The notes beneath the pieces are model-generated. The model was not told the origin of the DNA, did no database searches, and saw nothing but the letters and a program-made list of their open reading frames with translations. This document shows positions 50,139 through 59,665 of a stretch of 64,000 nt of DNA, piece after piece (within the stretch, counting starts at the first letter, position 1; every line of letters starts with the position of its first letter). The translations under genes and the position numbers were made by a program. The stretch is from Chitinophagaceae bacterium (lineage in GTDB: Bacteria > Bacteroidota > Bacteroidia > Chitinophagales > Chitinophagaceae): the NCBI GenBank assembly GCA_947381435.1, contig CANCVE010000011.1:1-64000 (forward strand), read 5' to 3'.

Positions 50139-50819
50139 CTAGTTACTACAAATTACTTCCAATGGTGTACCCATAAAGCCAACGGTATCAGCGCCATAAG
50201 TCAAAACATAATACACGTAGTAAGCAACGCCTGGTGTGAGGTTACTAAACTTTTTACGCTTCATGGATGTGCTGCTTGTAAAGATATTCATGGTACAGCC
50301 TGCGGGTATTTTTAGTTGCCCTGTTCGGCTAAGTGTTACGCCTAGGGGCATTACTCCTCCTTCGCAGATGATGGCAAAATAGCCAACTTTAGGACCATAA
50401 GATTTACAATCAACAAAGAATTGCCCCGTCATTCCCTTTTTAGAAATCATTCCAACAGCCAATGCTCCAGCCAATATCAATGAAGCAAAATCTTTTCTTT
50501 CCGTTGTTGGCAATGGTGTCAATGCCAAAATAACAATATCACCCTTAGCAATCTCATCTATATAAGGTGCAAACAATACGATACCATCTTTTAAAGCCTT
50601 AGTTGCAGCGGTATATGCTGGTTTAGCCAATTTGCCACCCGAACTAGCAAGAGCCTTAGTAGAGGTGAAATTTGATATCAGTGTTTGCAATTCGGCAGGT
50701 GTCAATGGCTGATCTCCTATAAATAATTCCCCTGTCATAGAAACTTTTAAATCCATACCCATTTGAGCCAGATTTTTCAAGGGTGTTGATCTTATTTTTG
50801 TTACACTTATTGTTACCAT
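50139..50819 (-). CDS. hypothetical protein with helical N-terminus and C-terminal FN3-like strand region
   Basis: 226 aa, no signal peptide; SNLTPGVAYYVYYVLTYGADTVGFMGTPLEVICSN. Confidence 0.55.
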   Translation of the reverse strand: MVTISVTKIRSTPLKNLAQMGMDLKVSMTGELFIGDQPLTPAELQTLISNFTSTKALASSGGKLAKPAYTAATKALKDGIVLFAPYIDEIAKGDIVILALTPLPTTERKDFASLILAGALAVGMISKKGMTGQFFVDCKSYGPKVGYFAIICEGGVMPLGVTLSRTGQLKIPAGCTMNIFTSSTSMKRKKFSNLTPGVAYYVYYVLTYGADTVGFMGTPLEVICSN

Positions 50820-50893
50820 AATTGTTGTTTAAAAAATTAAAAATTATTCTGTCTATCTACAAGTTCGTAAAAAATCAAAAAACACTGCTTGTC

Positions 50894-51103
50894 TCAATGT
50901 TATTACCACTAACGTCATTTTTGTCACTACTTGTCTCAAAGTTGTTACTACTAACGTCATTGTTGTCACTGCTTGTCTCATTTTTGTTACCACTAACGTC
51001 ATTGTTGTTACTACTTATCTCAATGTTGTTGTCACTAACGTCATTTTTGTTACTACTAGTCTCATTTTTGTTGTCACTAACGTCATTGTTGTTACTACTT
51101 GTC
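50894..51103. repeat. 21-bp tandem array, 10 units as five 42-bp dimers
   Basis: Alternating units CAWTGTTGTTACYACTAACGT and CATTKTTGTYACTACTTGTCT. Confidence 0.92.
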
Positions 51104-51269
51104 GTTATCGATGTTATTGTAGCATAAATGCCAACTAAACTGGTGGTTGAAAAGAGGATTGCGCAGGATACATGATGCCATTTGCAAGTAAAGTAATGGG
51201 GTGATATATTGAAATCGTTAGATACATTGTTACCTTTTATTTATAGAGCAAAACTCGCTCTGCACCTAG

Positions 51270-51425
51270 CATTTATCATTATACTATTTATCAATTAATT
51301 TACATGATTCACTGATTTCTGGGTTGATAGAGTATTATAATGCTAGATTCTCTATTAATCATGGAGGTAATATCAATCAAAATGCTTTTAGTGAAGGTTC
51401 TATAAACACGGGATGGCTTGAATAG
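51270..51425 (+). pseudogene. possible coding remnant
   Basis: Open frame HLSLYYLSINLHDSLISGLIEYYNARFSINHGGNINQNAFSEGSINTGWLE*, without a start codon; protein-like composition. Confidence 0.3.
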
Positions 51426-51452
51426 GGAAGTATCAAATGTTGTAATATTGTA

Positions 51453-51806
51453 TTGAGGAGCGAAATAGCAATCAATGAAATAAAAATGATTAAAGAATTA
51501 CTATCAAATATTTCACCATTAGACGTTTTGTTTTTTATGCCCGTGTGTCAATGTATTGGGTATATAGTTCTGGATTTATATAAACAGAATAAATGGAAGG
51601 TCTTGATATTAGTATTGCTTTTAATTATGTATATCTTCATATTGCCAGGTTACTATATTCCGAAAGTATCAAAAAAAGATAGTTGTGGTATGCCATACAT
51701 TGCAATTACACTTGGATTTTGGGTATTTGGAGGTGGATTATCTATAATAACTCATATAGTCTATGTGCTTTTAGCAAGATTTGTCAAAAATGGATCAAAG
51801 AATTAA
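51453..51806 (+). CDS. small hypothetical membrane protein
   Basis: 117 aa with three hydrophobic segments. Confidence 0.5.
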   Translation: MRSEIAINEIKMIKELLSNISPLDVLFFMPVCQCIGYIVLDLYKQNKWKVLILVLLLIMYIFILPGYYIPKVSKKDSCGMPYIAITLGFWVFGGGLSIITHIVYVLLARFVKNGSKN

Positions 51807-51896
51807 ACGGTAATTGTTTCGTTATAAGTACGGAGGCGTGGATCGAATAGAATAAAATGGCTATGAATATTCAGCTGAAAATTATGACACATTAGA

Positions 51897-52628
51897 ATGA
51901 TGTTAGTTAAAGTTGTAATATTGTGCATTGGTGTAAGGAACACAAACAAGGCTATAAAACAATTACTATCATCTACTAAAATAAAGCAAATTCTTATGAA
52001 AAGAGTTTTAATGTTATTCATTATTTTTTTAATTACCAGCTGGAGTGTATCCGCTCAGGATACAGATAAGAGGAGTAGTTACAAATTGAAATACGGGATA
52101 AAGGGAGGTATTAATATTGCAAATGTTGATGAATCGCCAACACCTAAGGTTGACACTAAAAATTTAATTGGTATAACTGGAGGAGTTTTTATAACCATAC
52201 CAATTGATAGTAATTTTTCTATTCAACCAGAATTACTCTATTCTCAAATGGGGGCAACTGTTTCTGCTAGCGCATTGTATGGTGGAGATCAAAAATTGGT
52301 TTTATCCTATATAGATCTGCCAATACTGGCTAAATATGATTTATCTAAGTCTATCGGACTATATGCAGGGCCACAGATTGGCTATTTGAATTCGGCAGTA
52401 ATTAAATCTGCAAATTCTTTATCTTTCTATCCAAATAATGACTTCTCGTCACATGTAAAGAAAATTGATGTCAGAGCCATTATAGGCGTAGATGTTTACT
52501 TCTCGGAGGTTATGTATCTGTCTGGACGCTACCAATTAGGGCTAATGAATGCGTCGAGCAGCACAGATGGCGTGACAGATAAGAATAACGCCTTTACAAT
52601 TACACTCAACTTTCCTCTATCACATTAA
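51897..52628 (+). CDS. outer membrane beta-barrel (PorT-like) protein; likely start at an internal Met (MKRVLMLFI)
   Basis: YKLKYGIKGGINIANV...FSIQPELLYSQMGA...LSYIDLPILAKYDLSKSIGLYAGPQIGYL. Confidence 0.85.
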   Translation: MMLVKVVILCIGVRNTNKAIKQLLSSTKIKQILMKRVLMLFIIFLITSWSVSAQDTDKRSSYKLKYGIKGGINIANVDESPTPKVDTKNLIGITGGVFITIPIDSNFSIQPELLYSQMGATVSASALYGGDQKLVLSYIDLPILAKYDLSKSIGLYAGPQIGYLNSAVIKSANSLSFYPNNDFSSHVKKIDVRAIIGVDVYFSEVMYLSGRYQLGLMNASSSTDGVTDKNNAFTITLNFPLSH

Positions 52629-52700
52629 TTGTATTTTTTTGATGATTAATTATAGTGTGAGTGATTATAATGTAGTTGCAATAAATATTCTAATGCAGAA

Positions 52701-53510
52701 ATGACACGTTTTAAGTTATTACTTATTATTTCACTACTTCTCTTTAATTACACAAAAGCTCAAGTGAAAGATGTTTTTCATACAGAATATGATTCGACTG
52801 AAACAGCATTTGATAATTTTACTTCTGGATTTTCAAATGTGTTTCATGAGCATAACAGCACTTTTAGAATTAGAGTGAAAGATACTGGGAATGGTAATGA
52901 GAACCCAATAATTTTTGAAAAGTTAATAAACAACAAATGGTCGTTTATTGACAGCTTAAATTACACCTATTGTTTTACCCATTCTGTTTTCTTTAACATT
53001 AATCATGAGGATTATGACTTTGATGGTGCAAAAGATTTTATAGTTGAATATCATTGGAAATGGAATAAGAATAATGAAACAATTAAACTTGCATACACCT
53101 TCGATAAAGTTAAGAAAACGTTTAAAAGAATAGGTTACTTCTCTGGAAAGCCAAAGAAAGTTAAGGGGTATTCTGACTTATACTATGATGAATGGAATGA
53201 TAGATACAATGATTGGAGTTACTTGTTTACATTAAGAAACAACGAAAGGGTTAATTTAGGTATTGCAGAAACTAAGGTAAAACTAAACAAAAGCGCAGAT
53301 GAGATAATTAGTATTCCTCAATATGTTTCAATAAGGAAAATGACAAACACAACAGATATTGAAATATTGAGGCTAAACAATAAGCAGCTTTTCAAATTCA
53401 ATTACGGAACATATTGGCTTAAGAATGCAAAACAATTTTATGATGATGCCTCCAACAAAATAAGAACTCAGAAAAATGAATTTCCAAAATACTTCGAACC
53501 GATTGAATAA
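52701..53510 (+). CDS. hypothetical secreted protein
   Basis: 269 aa ORF with a signal peptide. Confidence 0.6.
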   Translation: MTRFKLLLIISLLLFNYTKAQVKDVFHTEYDSTETAFDNFTSGFSNVFHEHNSTFRIRVKDTGNGNENPIIFEKLINNKWSFIDSLNYTYCFTHSVFFNINHEDYDFDGAKDFIVEYHWKWNKNNETIKLAYTFDKVKKTFKRIGYFSGKPKKVKGYSDLYYDEWNDRYNDWSYLFTLRNNERVNLGIAETKVKLNKSADEIISIPQYVSIRKMTNTTDIEILRLNNKQLFKFNYGTYWLKNAKQFYDDASNKIRTQKNEFPKYFEPIE

Positions 53511-53540
53511 TTATTCTGATTAAAGCATTGCAAACACAAA

Positions 53541-53571
53541 AACGCTCGACTTCATCACGAAGCCGAGCGTT
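53541..53571. terminator. hairpin AACGCTCGACTTCATCACGAAGCCGAGCGTT
   Basis: Near-perfect stem; near-copy at 54115. Confidence 0.75.
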
Positions 53572-53662
53572 ATATTATGCCTTTAAGTTTTGCTATCACT
53601 TTTTTTAGAATATTGAATTGTGAGGTTGAGGAGGAAAGTGTATTTTTACTAAAATAGATATT

Positions 53663-53833
53663 ATGGAACGGAGTACCATCATTAAAAAGAAAAAATTAAT
53701 AGTTGAAGTCCAGAAACCTGAACAATTGCAACAATCAATCACTGACAAAACAACTTCAAAGAAAAAGTTATCCCTTACCGAAGGCAAAGCACATGCTTAT
53801 CAATTGATTGAGGCATGGGCAAAAGGAAAGTAA
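53663..53833 (+). CDS. putative antitoxin (56 aa; absent from the ORF track)
   Basis: MERSTIIKKKKLIVEVQKPEQLQQSITDKTTSKKKLSLTEGKAHAYQLIEAWAKGK*; overlaps the downstream toxin-like ORF by 19 bp. Confidence 0.55.
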   Translation: MERSTIIKKKKLIVEVQKPEQLQQSITDKTTSKKKLSLTEGKAHAYQLIEAWAKGK

Positions 53834-54114
53834 ACATACTAGAACAAGCTGCCACTTCAGTTGCTGAGATTGCCTATTTTATTGAAGGAAAGGGAATGCC
53901 ACTTACCGCAAAAAGATTTGTTGATGGCGTATTTGAATTTTTTGCTACAATATCCATTGATGAGTTAGACCATCGGTTATGTAGTTATTCAAGATGGAAA
54001 GACCTAGGATATCAATGTGTGGGCTACAAGAAAAAATATGTAGTGGCATACCTTAGCCTACAAACCGAAATAATCATCTGCGACTTTGTTGTAGCCAAAT
54101 TATTGAAGGATTAA
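53815..54114 (+). CDS. putative RelE/ParE-superfamily toxin
   Basis: 99 aa; AATSVAEIAYFIEGKGMPLTAKRFVDGVFEFF...YVVAYLSLQTEIIICDFVVAKLL resembles the ParE/RelE fold pattern. Confidence 0.55.
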   Translation: MGKRKVNILEQAATSVAEIAYFIEGKGMPLTAKRFVDGVFEFFATISIDELDHRLCSYSRWKDLGYQCVGYKKKYVVAYLSLQTEIIICDFVVAKLLKD

Positions 54115-54149
54115 AAAACGCCCGACTTCATTACGAAGCCAGGCGTTTT
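54115..54149. terminator. hairpin AAAACGCCCGACTTCATTACGAAGCCAGGCGTTTT
   Basis: Near-copy of the hairpin at 53541-53571. Confidence 0.75.
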
Positions 54150-54176
54150 AATTATAAATTATTACCTATCCATTAA

Positions 54177-57100
54177 TTACAGCCAACCACCTATAAAGGC
54201 ATCATTAACTGTTTTTACGTTCTTTAATCTTTTAGCACGACCTACATGCTTTATCTTTTGAACTATTAATGTTACCAACATTAGTAATATGAAAGGTAGT
54301 ATTGTTAGTCCCAATAAACTAATCCATTTACCACCATACATCTTGCGCATTGGACGGCGTAAACGTTCTGCAATAAGGTACATACTCGGTACAATAATCA
54401 ACGTCATAAAGAAGGCAAATGCCAAACCAAAGATGATTGTCCAGCTTAATGGTTTCCAGAATACCACGTTGTCTCCACCAAAGAAGATGTGTGGTTTCAG
54501 TTCACTAAACAAAGTGATGAAGTTGATATTGAAGCCTACAGCGATAGGGATAAAACCTAGTATCGCTGCCAAAGCGGTTAACAATACAGGTATAATACGT
54601 GTTTTACCAGCTTGCACAATGGCTTCTCTTGTTTTCATTCCCCTTCCACGGAGTTCATCCGTAAACTCAATTACCAAGATACCATTCTTTACCACAATGC
54701 CCGCAAGACCAACAATACCTAAACCTGTCATCAATACCGAAACTTCCATACCTGTAGCCGAGAAACCAAGGAATACCCCGATAACGCTAAAGATAATTTC
54801 GGAAAGGATGATAATGGACTTGCTAACGCTATTGAATTGTAATACCAAAATAAATAGTATTGTTCCAAGTGCTATTTTTAATGCACTAAAAAGGAATGCA
54901 CCTGTTTCTGCTTGTTGCTCACCTTCACCTGTTTGCTTGATGGTTACCCCATCTTGCAAGCCTTTAAACTTGGCAATATGACCCGCCAATACTTGGTTTA
55001 CACCTGTGGCATTGTACCCCTGCGTGGTTAATACATTGGACACTAGGGCTATCAAACGCTTTTGGTTTTTGCGTTTCACACTACCTAAAGTGCTAGAAGG
55101 CTCGAACGTAACCAAAGAACTTATAGGGATGCTCTTGATAGCACCACCAGAAGCAAAGTCGCGGAAGTATATCTTCATATTTAGTAACTCAGCCAAGTTT
55201 TTACGTTGTATTTCGTTGTTACGAAGCTGAATCTTATACTCTTCTTTTCCTTCTTTAATCTTAGAAACTTCCTTACCAAATAGGGCAGTCCTAATGGCCA
55301 AACCAATCTGTGCAGTAGAAACACCTTCTATTAATGCACGCTCACGATTGACTTTCAAGGTAATTTCTGGATTGGTTAAATCGACACTCATCTTCAATTC
55401 CTCCACACCCGGCACCTGAATAGAATCTAGATAATTCTTTAGAAGATTAGCCGATTTAATCAATGCATCAAAATCTTCACTAGCAATTTCTATATTGATT
55501 GGAGGATCAGTTGGCGGTCCACCACTTTCTTGGTCAACGGTAATCTGCGCACCTGGGAATCCTTTCATTTCTTTACGGATAGAATCCATATAAGGTCTTG
55601 TAGCTACTCCATTACGTTTCTCGAACTCCACAAATGAAACCTGTATTCTACCCAGTTCGCTTCGTGTACTTCTATCGCCACTGCTAGGGTCATTAGCACC
55701 TAAAGCCACGTTGCTGATAACGCTTTCTACTACTGGATTCTTCTTTCCATTATCCAATCCCAATACTTTGTTTACTCTTTTCTCTAATTCTTGGGTGATA
55801 CTGTCCGTATAGTTTACGTTAGTACCAACTGGTAGTTTGAGGTAAACATATATCTGGTTAGGATCGCCCTTAGGGAAGAAGGTAATAGGGATTCTACCAG
55901 AACTAATTGATCCAATAAAAATAAATAGGGATACAAAGAATAATGCGATAGTGCCTAATAGAAGATAAACAGGTTTCCAACCATCCAATGCCCAACGCAA
56001 TAAGTTTTCGTAGTGACTCATTATCCAAGGTAAGGCCCTGTTTTGGAAACCATGAATAGCATCATCCAATACATAGCTATTAAATATCATCAATAAGCAT
56101 GATAAGGTAATTAGGTTTGCAAAGAACATGTTAAGCGTAGCACCATTTACTTCGATTTCTACAATCACTTTAGATGTGTGTGGGAAAAGAGTAGAGACAT
56201 AAAGTATTAGTGCAGATGCCACAAGGAATAAGAAAAATGGTTTCTTAAATACATCATTTTTTTTCTTTATCCCCTCATCATCAGCATGGTTCATAAAGTC
56301 AACCGCAAATACTGGGTTCATTATAAATGCCACCAACAATGAAGCTGCCAAAGTAAATATTAACATGGTAGGTAAATAAACCATGAATTTACCAATGATA
56401 CCCGGCCAGAAAAGCAACGGGAAGAACGGAGCAAGTGTGGTAAGCGTGCCCGCTAATACCGGAATAAATACCTCGCCAGCAGCCATACGAGCCGAAATGG
56501 TAGAAGATATTTTTCCTTTGCCTTCTACAAATATCCGGTGCGTGTTTTCTATTACCACAATGGCATCATCCACAATAATTCCTAGCCCGAAAAGTAAGGC
56601 AAATAGTACGATGAAGTTTAGGGTAACGTGAGTGCCTACTATCAAGTCTGCTCCCGGCAAGAACACAAACGCCACGAACATACTTAGCGGCACAGACAAG
56701 GCCACAAAGAAGGCGTTGGTAACGCCCATAAAGAACATCAGGATAATTAATACCAAGATGAAACCAATGATAATAGAGTTTACTAAATCGTTAAAAGAGG
56801 TACGTGTCTTAATACTTAAATCGCCTGTTATTACAGCATTTAAGTTTTTAGGATAGATAATGCCACGACTTTCTTCCACAATCTTTTTAACGCCATCACT
56901 TGTTTCAATTAAGTTTTCTCCACTACGTTTAATGATGTTTAACGTAACCACATTTTTGCCATCCAATCGTGCATAGCTTTCTCTTTCTTTGGTAGTATCA
57001 ACGATAGAGGCAATGTCTTTAAGATAGATGGGGCTGCCAGAAGTATTGCGGATGATAATCTTTTCAATATCAAAAGCGGTCTTTAACTGACCTTTCAATT

Positions 57101-57827
57101 GAAGGTTACGTTTCATGGTACCCACATCTAGCAGACCACCAGAAATGTCTAGGTTTTCTCTTTGCACAGCATTGCTGATGTCATCAAAAGTTACACCTGC
57201 ACTTTGCATACGGTAGTTGTCTACATTAATCTGAAACTCCCTTTCTGGCGCACCTACTACATCCACACGAGTAATTTGCGATAAGTCTTCCAGTTTGTCT
57301 TTCAGGTCATCGGCATACTTTTTCAGGTGCACCAAATCATAGTCTCCACTAAGGTTTACATACATAATTGGTTGCTCACTAAAGCTCACTTCCAATGCGG
57401 TAGGAGGTTGTGTAAGATCGGTAGGTAAGTCTTGTTTAGCCTTATCCACCGCATCTTTTACCTTTTGAAGCGCTACATCAGTCTTTACATCCGTATCAAA
57501 CTCTACCATGATAGCACTGTAATCTTGCTGAGAAGTACTGGTAAACTTTTTAATCTTGGCACCAGTAATACCCTTTATTTGTTTCTCAATAGGGCGCGTT
57601 ACCAAGTTTTCAATGTCCTTCGGTGAGTTACCTACATAAATTGTTTGCACATAAATAGTAGGGATAACAATATCGGGAAACTGCTCTTTGGGCAGCGTAA
57701 GAAACTGTGTTATACCTGCCAACGACACAAAGAGCATCGCCAGATAAATGGAGGTCTTATTATTGATACTCCAGGTGGTGGGGCCAAACTCCTTGAATTT
57801 GTCCTTTATATTTTCTAATACACTCAT
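54177..57827 (-). CDS. RND efflux permease (AcrB/MMPL type)
   Basis: LPKEQFPDIVIPTIYVQTIYVGNSPKDIENLVTRPIE, GIIVDDAIVVIENTHRI, GLAGIVVKNGILVIEF; 1216 aa. Confidence 0.93.
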   Translation of the reverse strand: MSVLENIKDKFKEFGPTTWSINNKTSIYLAMLFVSLAGITQFLTLPKEQFPDIVIPTIYVQTIYVGNSPKDIENLVTRPIEKQIKGITGAKIKKFTSTSQQDYSAIMVEFDTDVKTDVALQKVKDAVDKAKQDLPTDLTQPPTALEVSFSEQPIMYVNLSGDYDLVHLKKYADDLKDKLEDLSQITRVDVVGAPEREFQINVDNYRMQSAGVTFDDISNAVQRENLDISGGLLDVGTMKRNLQLKGQLKTAFDIEKIIIRNTSGSPIYLKDIASIVDTTKERESYARLDGKNVVTLNIIKRSGENLIETSDGVKKIVEESRGIIYPKNLNAVITGDLSIKTRTSFNDLVNSIIIGFILVLIILMFFMGVTNAFFVALSVPLSMFVAFVFLPGADLIVGTHVTLNFIVLFALLFGLGIIVDDAIVVIENTHRIFVEGKGKISSTISARMAAGEVFIPVLAGTLTTLAPFFPLLFWPGIIGKFMVYLPTMLIFTLAASLLVAFIMNPVFAVDFMNHADDEGIKKKNDVFKKPFFLFLVASALILYVSTLFPHTSKVIVEIEVNGATLNMFFANLITLSCLLMIFNSYVLDDAIHGFQNRALPWIMSHYENLLRWALDGWKPVYLLLGTIALFFVSLFIFIGSISSGRIPITFFPKGDPNQIYVYLKLPVGTNVNYTDSITQELEKRVNKVLGLDNGKKNPVVESVISNVALGANDPSSGDRSTRSELGRIQVSFVEFEKRNGVATRPYMDSIRKEMKGFPGAQITVDQESGGPPTDPPINIEIASEDFDALIKSANLLKNYLDSIQVPGVEELKMSVDLTNPEITLKVNRERALIEGVSTAQIGLAIRTALFGKEVSKIKEGKEEYKIQLRNNEIQRKNLAELLNMKIYFRDFASGGAIKSIPISSLVTFEPSSTLGSVKRKNQKRLIALVSNVLTTQGYNATGVNQVLAGHIAKFKGLQDGVTIKQTGEGEQQAETGAFLFSALKIALGTILFILVLQFNSVSKSIIILSEIIFSVIGVFLGFSATGMEVSVLMTGLGIVGLAGIVVKNGILVIEFTDELRGRGMKTREAIVQAGKTRIIPVLLTALAAILGFIPIAVGFNINFITLFSELKPHIFFGGDNVVFWKPLSWTIIFGLAFAFFMTLIIVPSMYLIAERLRRPMRKMYGGKWISLLGLTILPFILLMLVTLIVQKIKHVGRAKRLKNVKTVNDAFIGGWL

Positions 57828-57841
57828 AAGTTTTAAATTTT

Positions 57842-57871
57842 ACCACATAGGCACAGTAGGCACATAGTGGG
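57842..57871. repeat. CACATAGGCA-type repeat
   Basis: ACCACATAGGCACAGTAGGCACATAGTGGG. Confidence 0.7.
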
Positions 57872-57901
57872 ATTAAGAAAAAAGAAGTTCACATTAGATT
57901 A

Positions 57902-58306
57902 TTATTCTAATCTTGAGTATAGTTCATTAACCATTGTTTTTTGTCCTTCTTTGTAAATGTTGGTACAATTAAAGTTTATAATTACTCCTTTGGGCTTTTC
58001 TAAAAGCTTCATGTATGTGAGTAATTGAGCTAGATTAACGGGATGAATACTGTCAATAGCTTTTAACTCAACAATAATTTCATCTTCTACTATCACATCC
58101 AGCCGTAATGTAGCACCTAATATCTTACCCTTGTAAACAACGGGCACATAGACTTGAGATTTATACGACAATTGCTTTCTTATTAATTCTTCGATAAAAC
58201 AAGATTCATAGATGCTTTCTAATAAGCCAGGCCCTAATTCCTTATGTACTTCGATAGCACACCCTATGATTGAGTAGGTTAAATTATCAATGTGCTTCTT
58301 AGTCAT
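57902..58306 (-). CDS. GxxExxY family protein
   Basis: SIIGCAIEVHKELGPGLLESIYESCFIEEL...DVIVEDEIIVELKAIDSIHPVNLAQLLTYMKLLEKPKGVIINFN. Confidence 0.9.
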   Translation of the reverse strand: MTKKHIDNLTYSIIGCAIEVHKELGPGLLESIYESCFIEELIRKQLSYKSQVYVPVVYKGKILGATLRLDVIVEDEIIVELKAIDSIHPVNLAQLLTYMKLLEKPKGVIINFNCTNIYKEGQKTMVNELYSRLE

Positions 58307-58338
58307 TTATCTATGTTTTCTTTCTTTATTCTTAAGGA

Positions 58339-58362
58339 AACTATGTGTCTATGTGCCTATGT
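58339..58362. repeat. CACATAGGCA-type repeat, inverted relative to 57842
   Basis: CTATGTGTCTATGTGCCTATGTGT; reverse complement is 23/24 identical to 47208-47231. Confidence 0.75.
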
Positions 58363-58369
58363 GTTGAAG

Positions 58370-59569
58370 CTATTTAGTGGTTAACAACTGTCCTTCATAC
58401 AAACCTTGGTAACCTTCGGTAATGATTACATCACCTACTGCGATTCCACTTTTAATTTCAAGTTTATCAGCATAAAGATCGCCGATGGTAACAGGCTTTT
58501 TCTTCGCTACAAGCTTTGAACCTTCTTGTGCAGCCACCATTACATACTTTCCTTTTTCATCATTTTGTAAAGTATTTACCGACACAGTAATTGCTTTGGC
58601 ATTAGTGTAATCTTGAATGTTTACAAGCGCAATTTGGTTAGGATGAAAACTATTATCAGACGGAATCTTAGCTTCTACATAAAAGCTTCTACTATTTGCA
58701 TCTATCAGGTTACTTGCTACTGTTACAGTTGCTTCAATAGTTTTCTTAATATCAGGTAGATTCACTTTTATTCTACTTCCTACATGAACCTTGTTTATGT
58801 AGTTTTCTGGAATGTTTACAACCACCTTCAAGTCGCTCGCATTTACAATTTTTATTTGTGGTGCATTACCTAAAACACCAGTAAATGCTTCACCCACACG
58901 AACATTAACTTCATCGGCAACACCACTTACATCTGCATACACATTCGTAAAGTTTAATTGCTCTTTAGAAATCTTCACTTGTTCTTCTGTAGCCTTTAAT
59001 TGCGATTCAAGACTTTCAACATTGTTTTTTGCAGTAATCAACTGTACTTCTGTTCCAATATTCTCTGCCCAAAGACTCTTTTGTTTTTCATACATTGTCT
59101 TAGCAAAATTCAATTGAGTGCGCAATGTTTTTAAACCTTGCTCGCCAGCTGCTAGGCTTTGTTTTGCTATTATATTATCCAATTGAAGCAATAATTGTCC
59201 CTTCTTCACTTCGTCTCCTTTCTTTACAAAGATTGCTTTCACTTGTCCGCCACCATTTTTAGGCGTTACATAGCTAATGTTTACGGCTTCTACTTTTCCT
59301 TCCAAATCAATAAAATGACTGAATGGTTGTGGTGCAACAGTTTCAATTGCTACCAATTTAGCTTTCTCTGCTACTACAGATGATGGATCAAGCTTGGCAA
59401 TCTCCGCTTCCAATCCTGCAATCTGTGTTACCAAAGCAGTTTGCTGTTCTTTCAGTTTTGCCAATTGGTCTTTCTTTCCTTGTATGCCGGCATCACCTGC
59501 TTTTTTGCCGCCACAAGCTGCCATTGTGATTACTGAAATTATCAGTATTGTTGTTCTTAATTGTTTCAT
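58370..59569 (-). CDS. efflux RND transporter periplasmic adaptor (MFP) lipoprotein
   Basis: Lipobox ITMAACGG; EGKVEAVNISYVTPKNGGGQVKAIFVKKGDEVKKGQLLLQLDN. Start moved to MKQLRTT. Confidence 0.92.
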   Translation of the reverse strand: MKQLRTTILIISVITMAACGGKKAGDAGIQGKKDQLAKLKEQQTALVTQIAGLEAEIAKLDPSSVVAEKAKLVAIETVAPQPFSHFIDLEGKVEAVNISYVTPKNGGGQVKAIFVKKGDEVKKGQLLLQLDNIIAKQSLAAGEQGLKTLRTQLNFAKTMYEKQKSLWAENIGTEVQLITAKNNVESLESQLKATEEQVKISKEQLNFTNVYADVSGVADEVNVRVGEAFTGVLGNAPQIKIVNASDLKVVVNIPENYINKVHVGSRIKVNLPDIKKTIEATVTVASNLIDANSRSFYVEAKIPSDNSFHPNQIALVNIQDYTNAKAITVSVNTLQNDEKGKYVMVAAQEGSKLVAKKKPVTIGDLYADKLEIKSGIAVGDVIITEGYQGLYEGQLLTTK

Positions 59570-59627
59570 GTTATCTATGATTAATTGTGATTTGAATGAA
59601 ATGAATGATTCTTTCTTACTTAATACC

Positions 59628-59662
59628 TTCAACTCTTGACTTTCGACTTTCAACTCTCGACT
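59628..59662. repeat. 7-bp phased tract NNNNACT (5 units)
   Basis: TTCAACT CTTGACT TTCGACT TTCAACT CTCGACT. Confidence 0.85.
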
Positions 59663-59665
59663 AAT

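Noticed and set aside
50822-51127. Leucine-rich 101-aa ORF (SLLVSFLLPLTS repeats) resembling a membrane protein
   Set aside because: Produced by the 42-bp array in the upstream region of the opposite-strand gene; hydrophobicity follows from T-rich repeat units.
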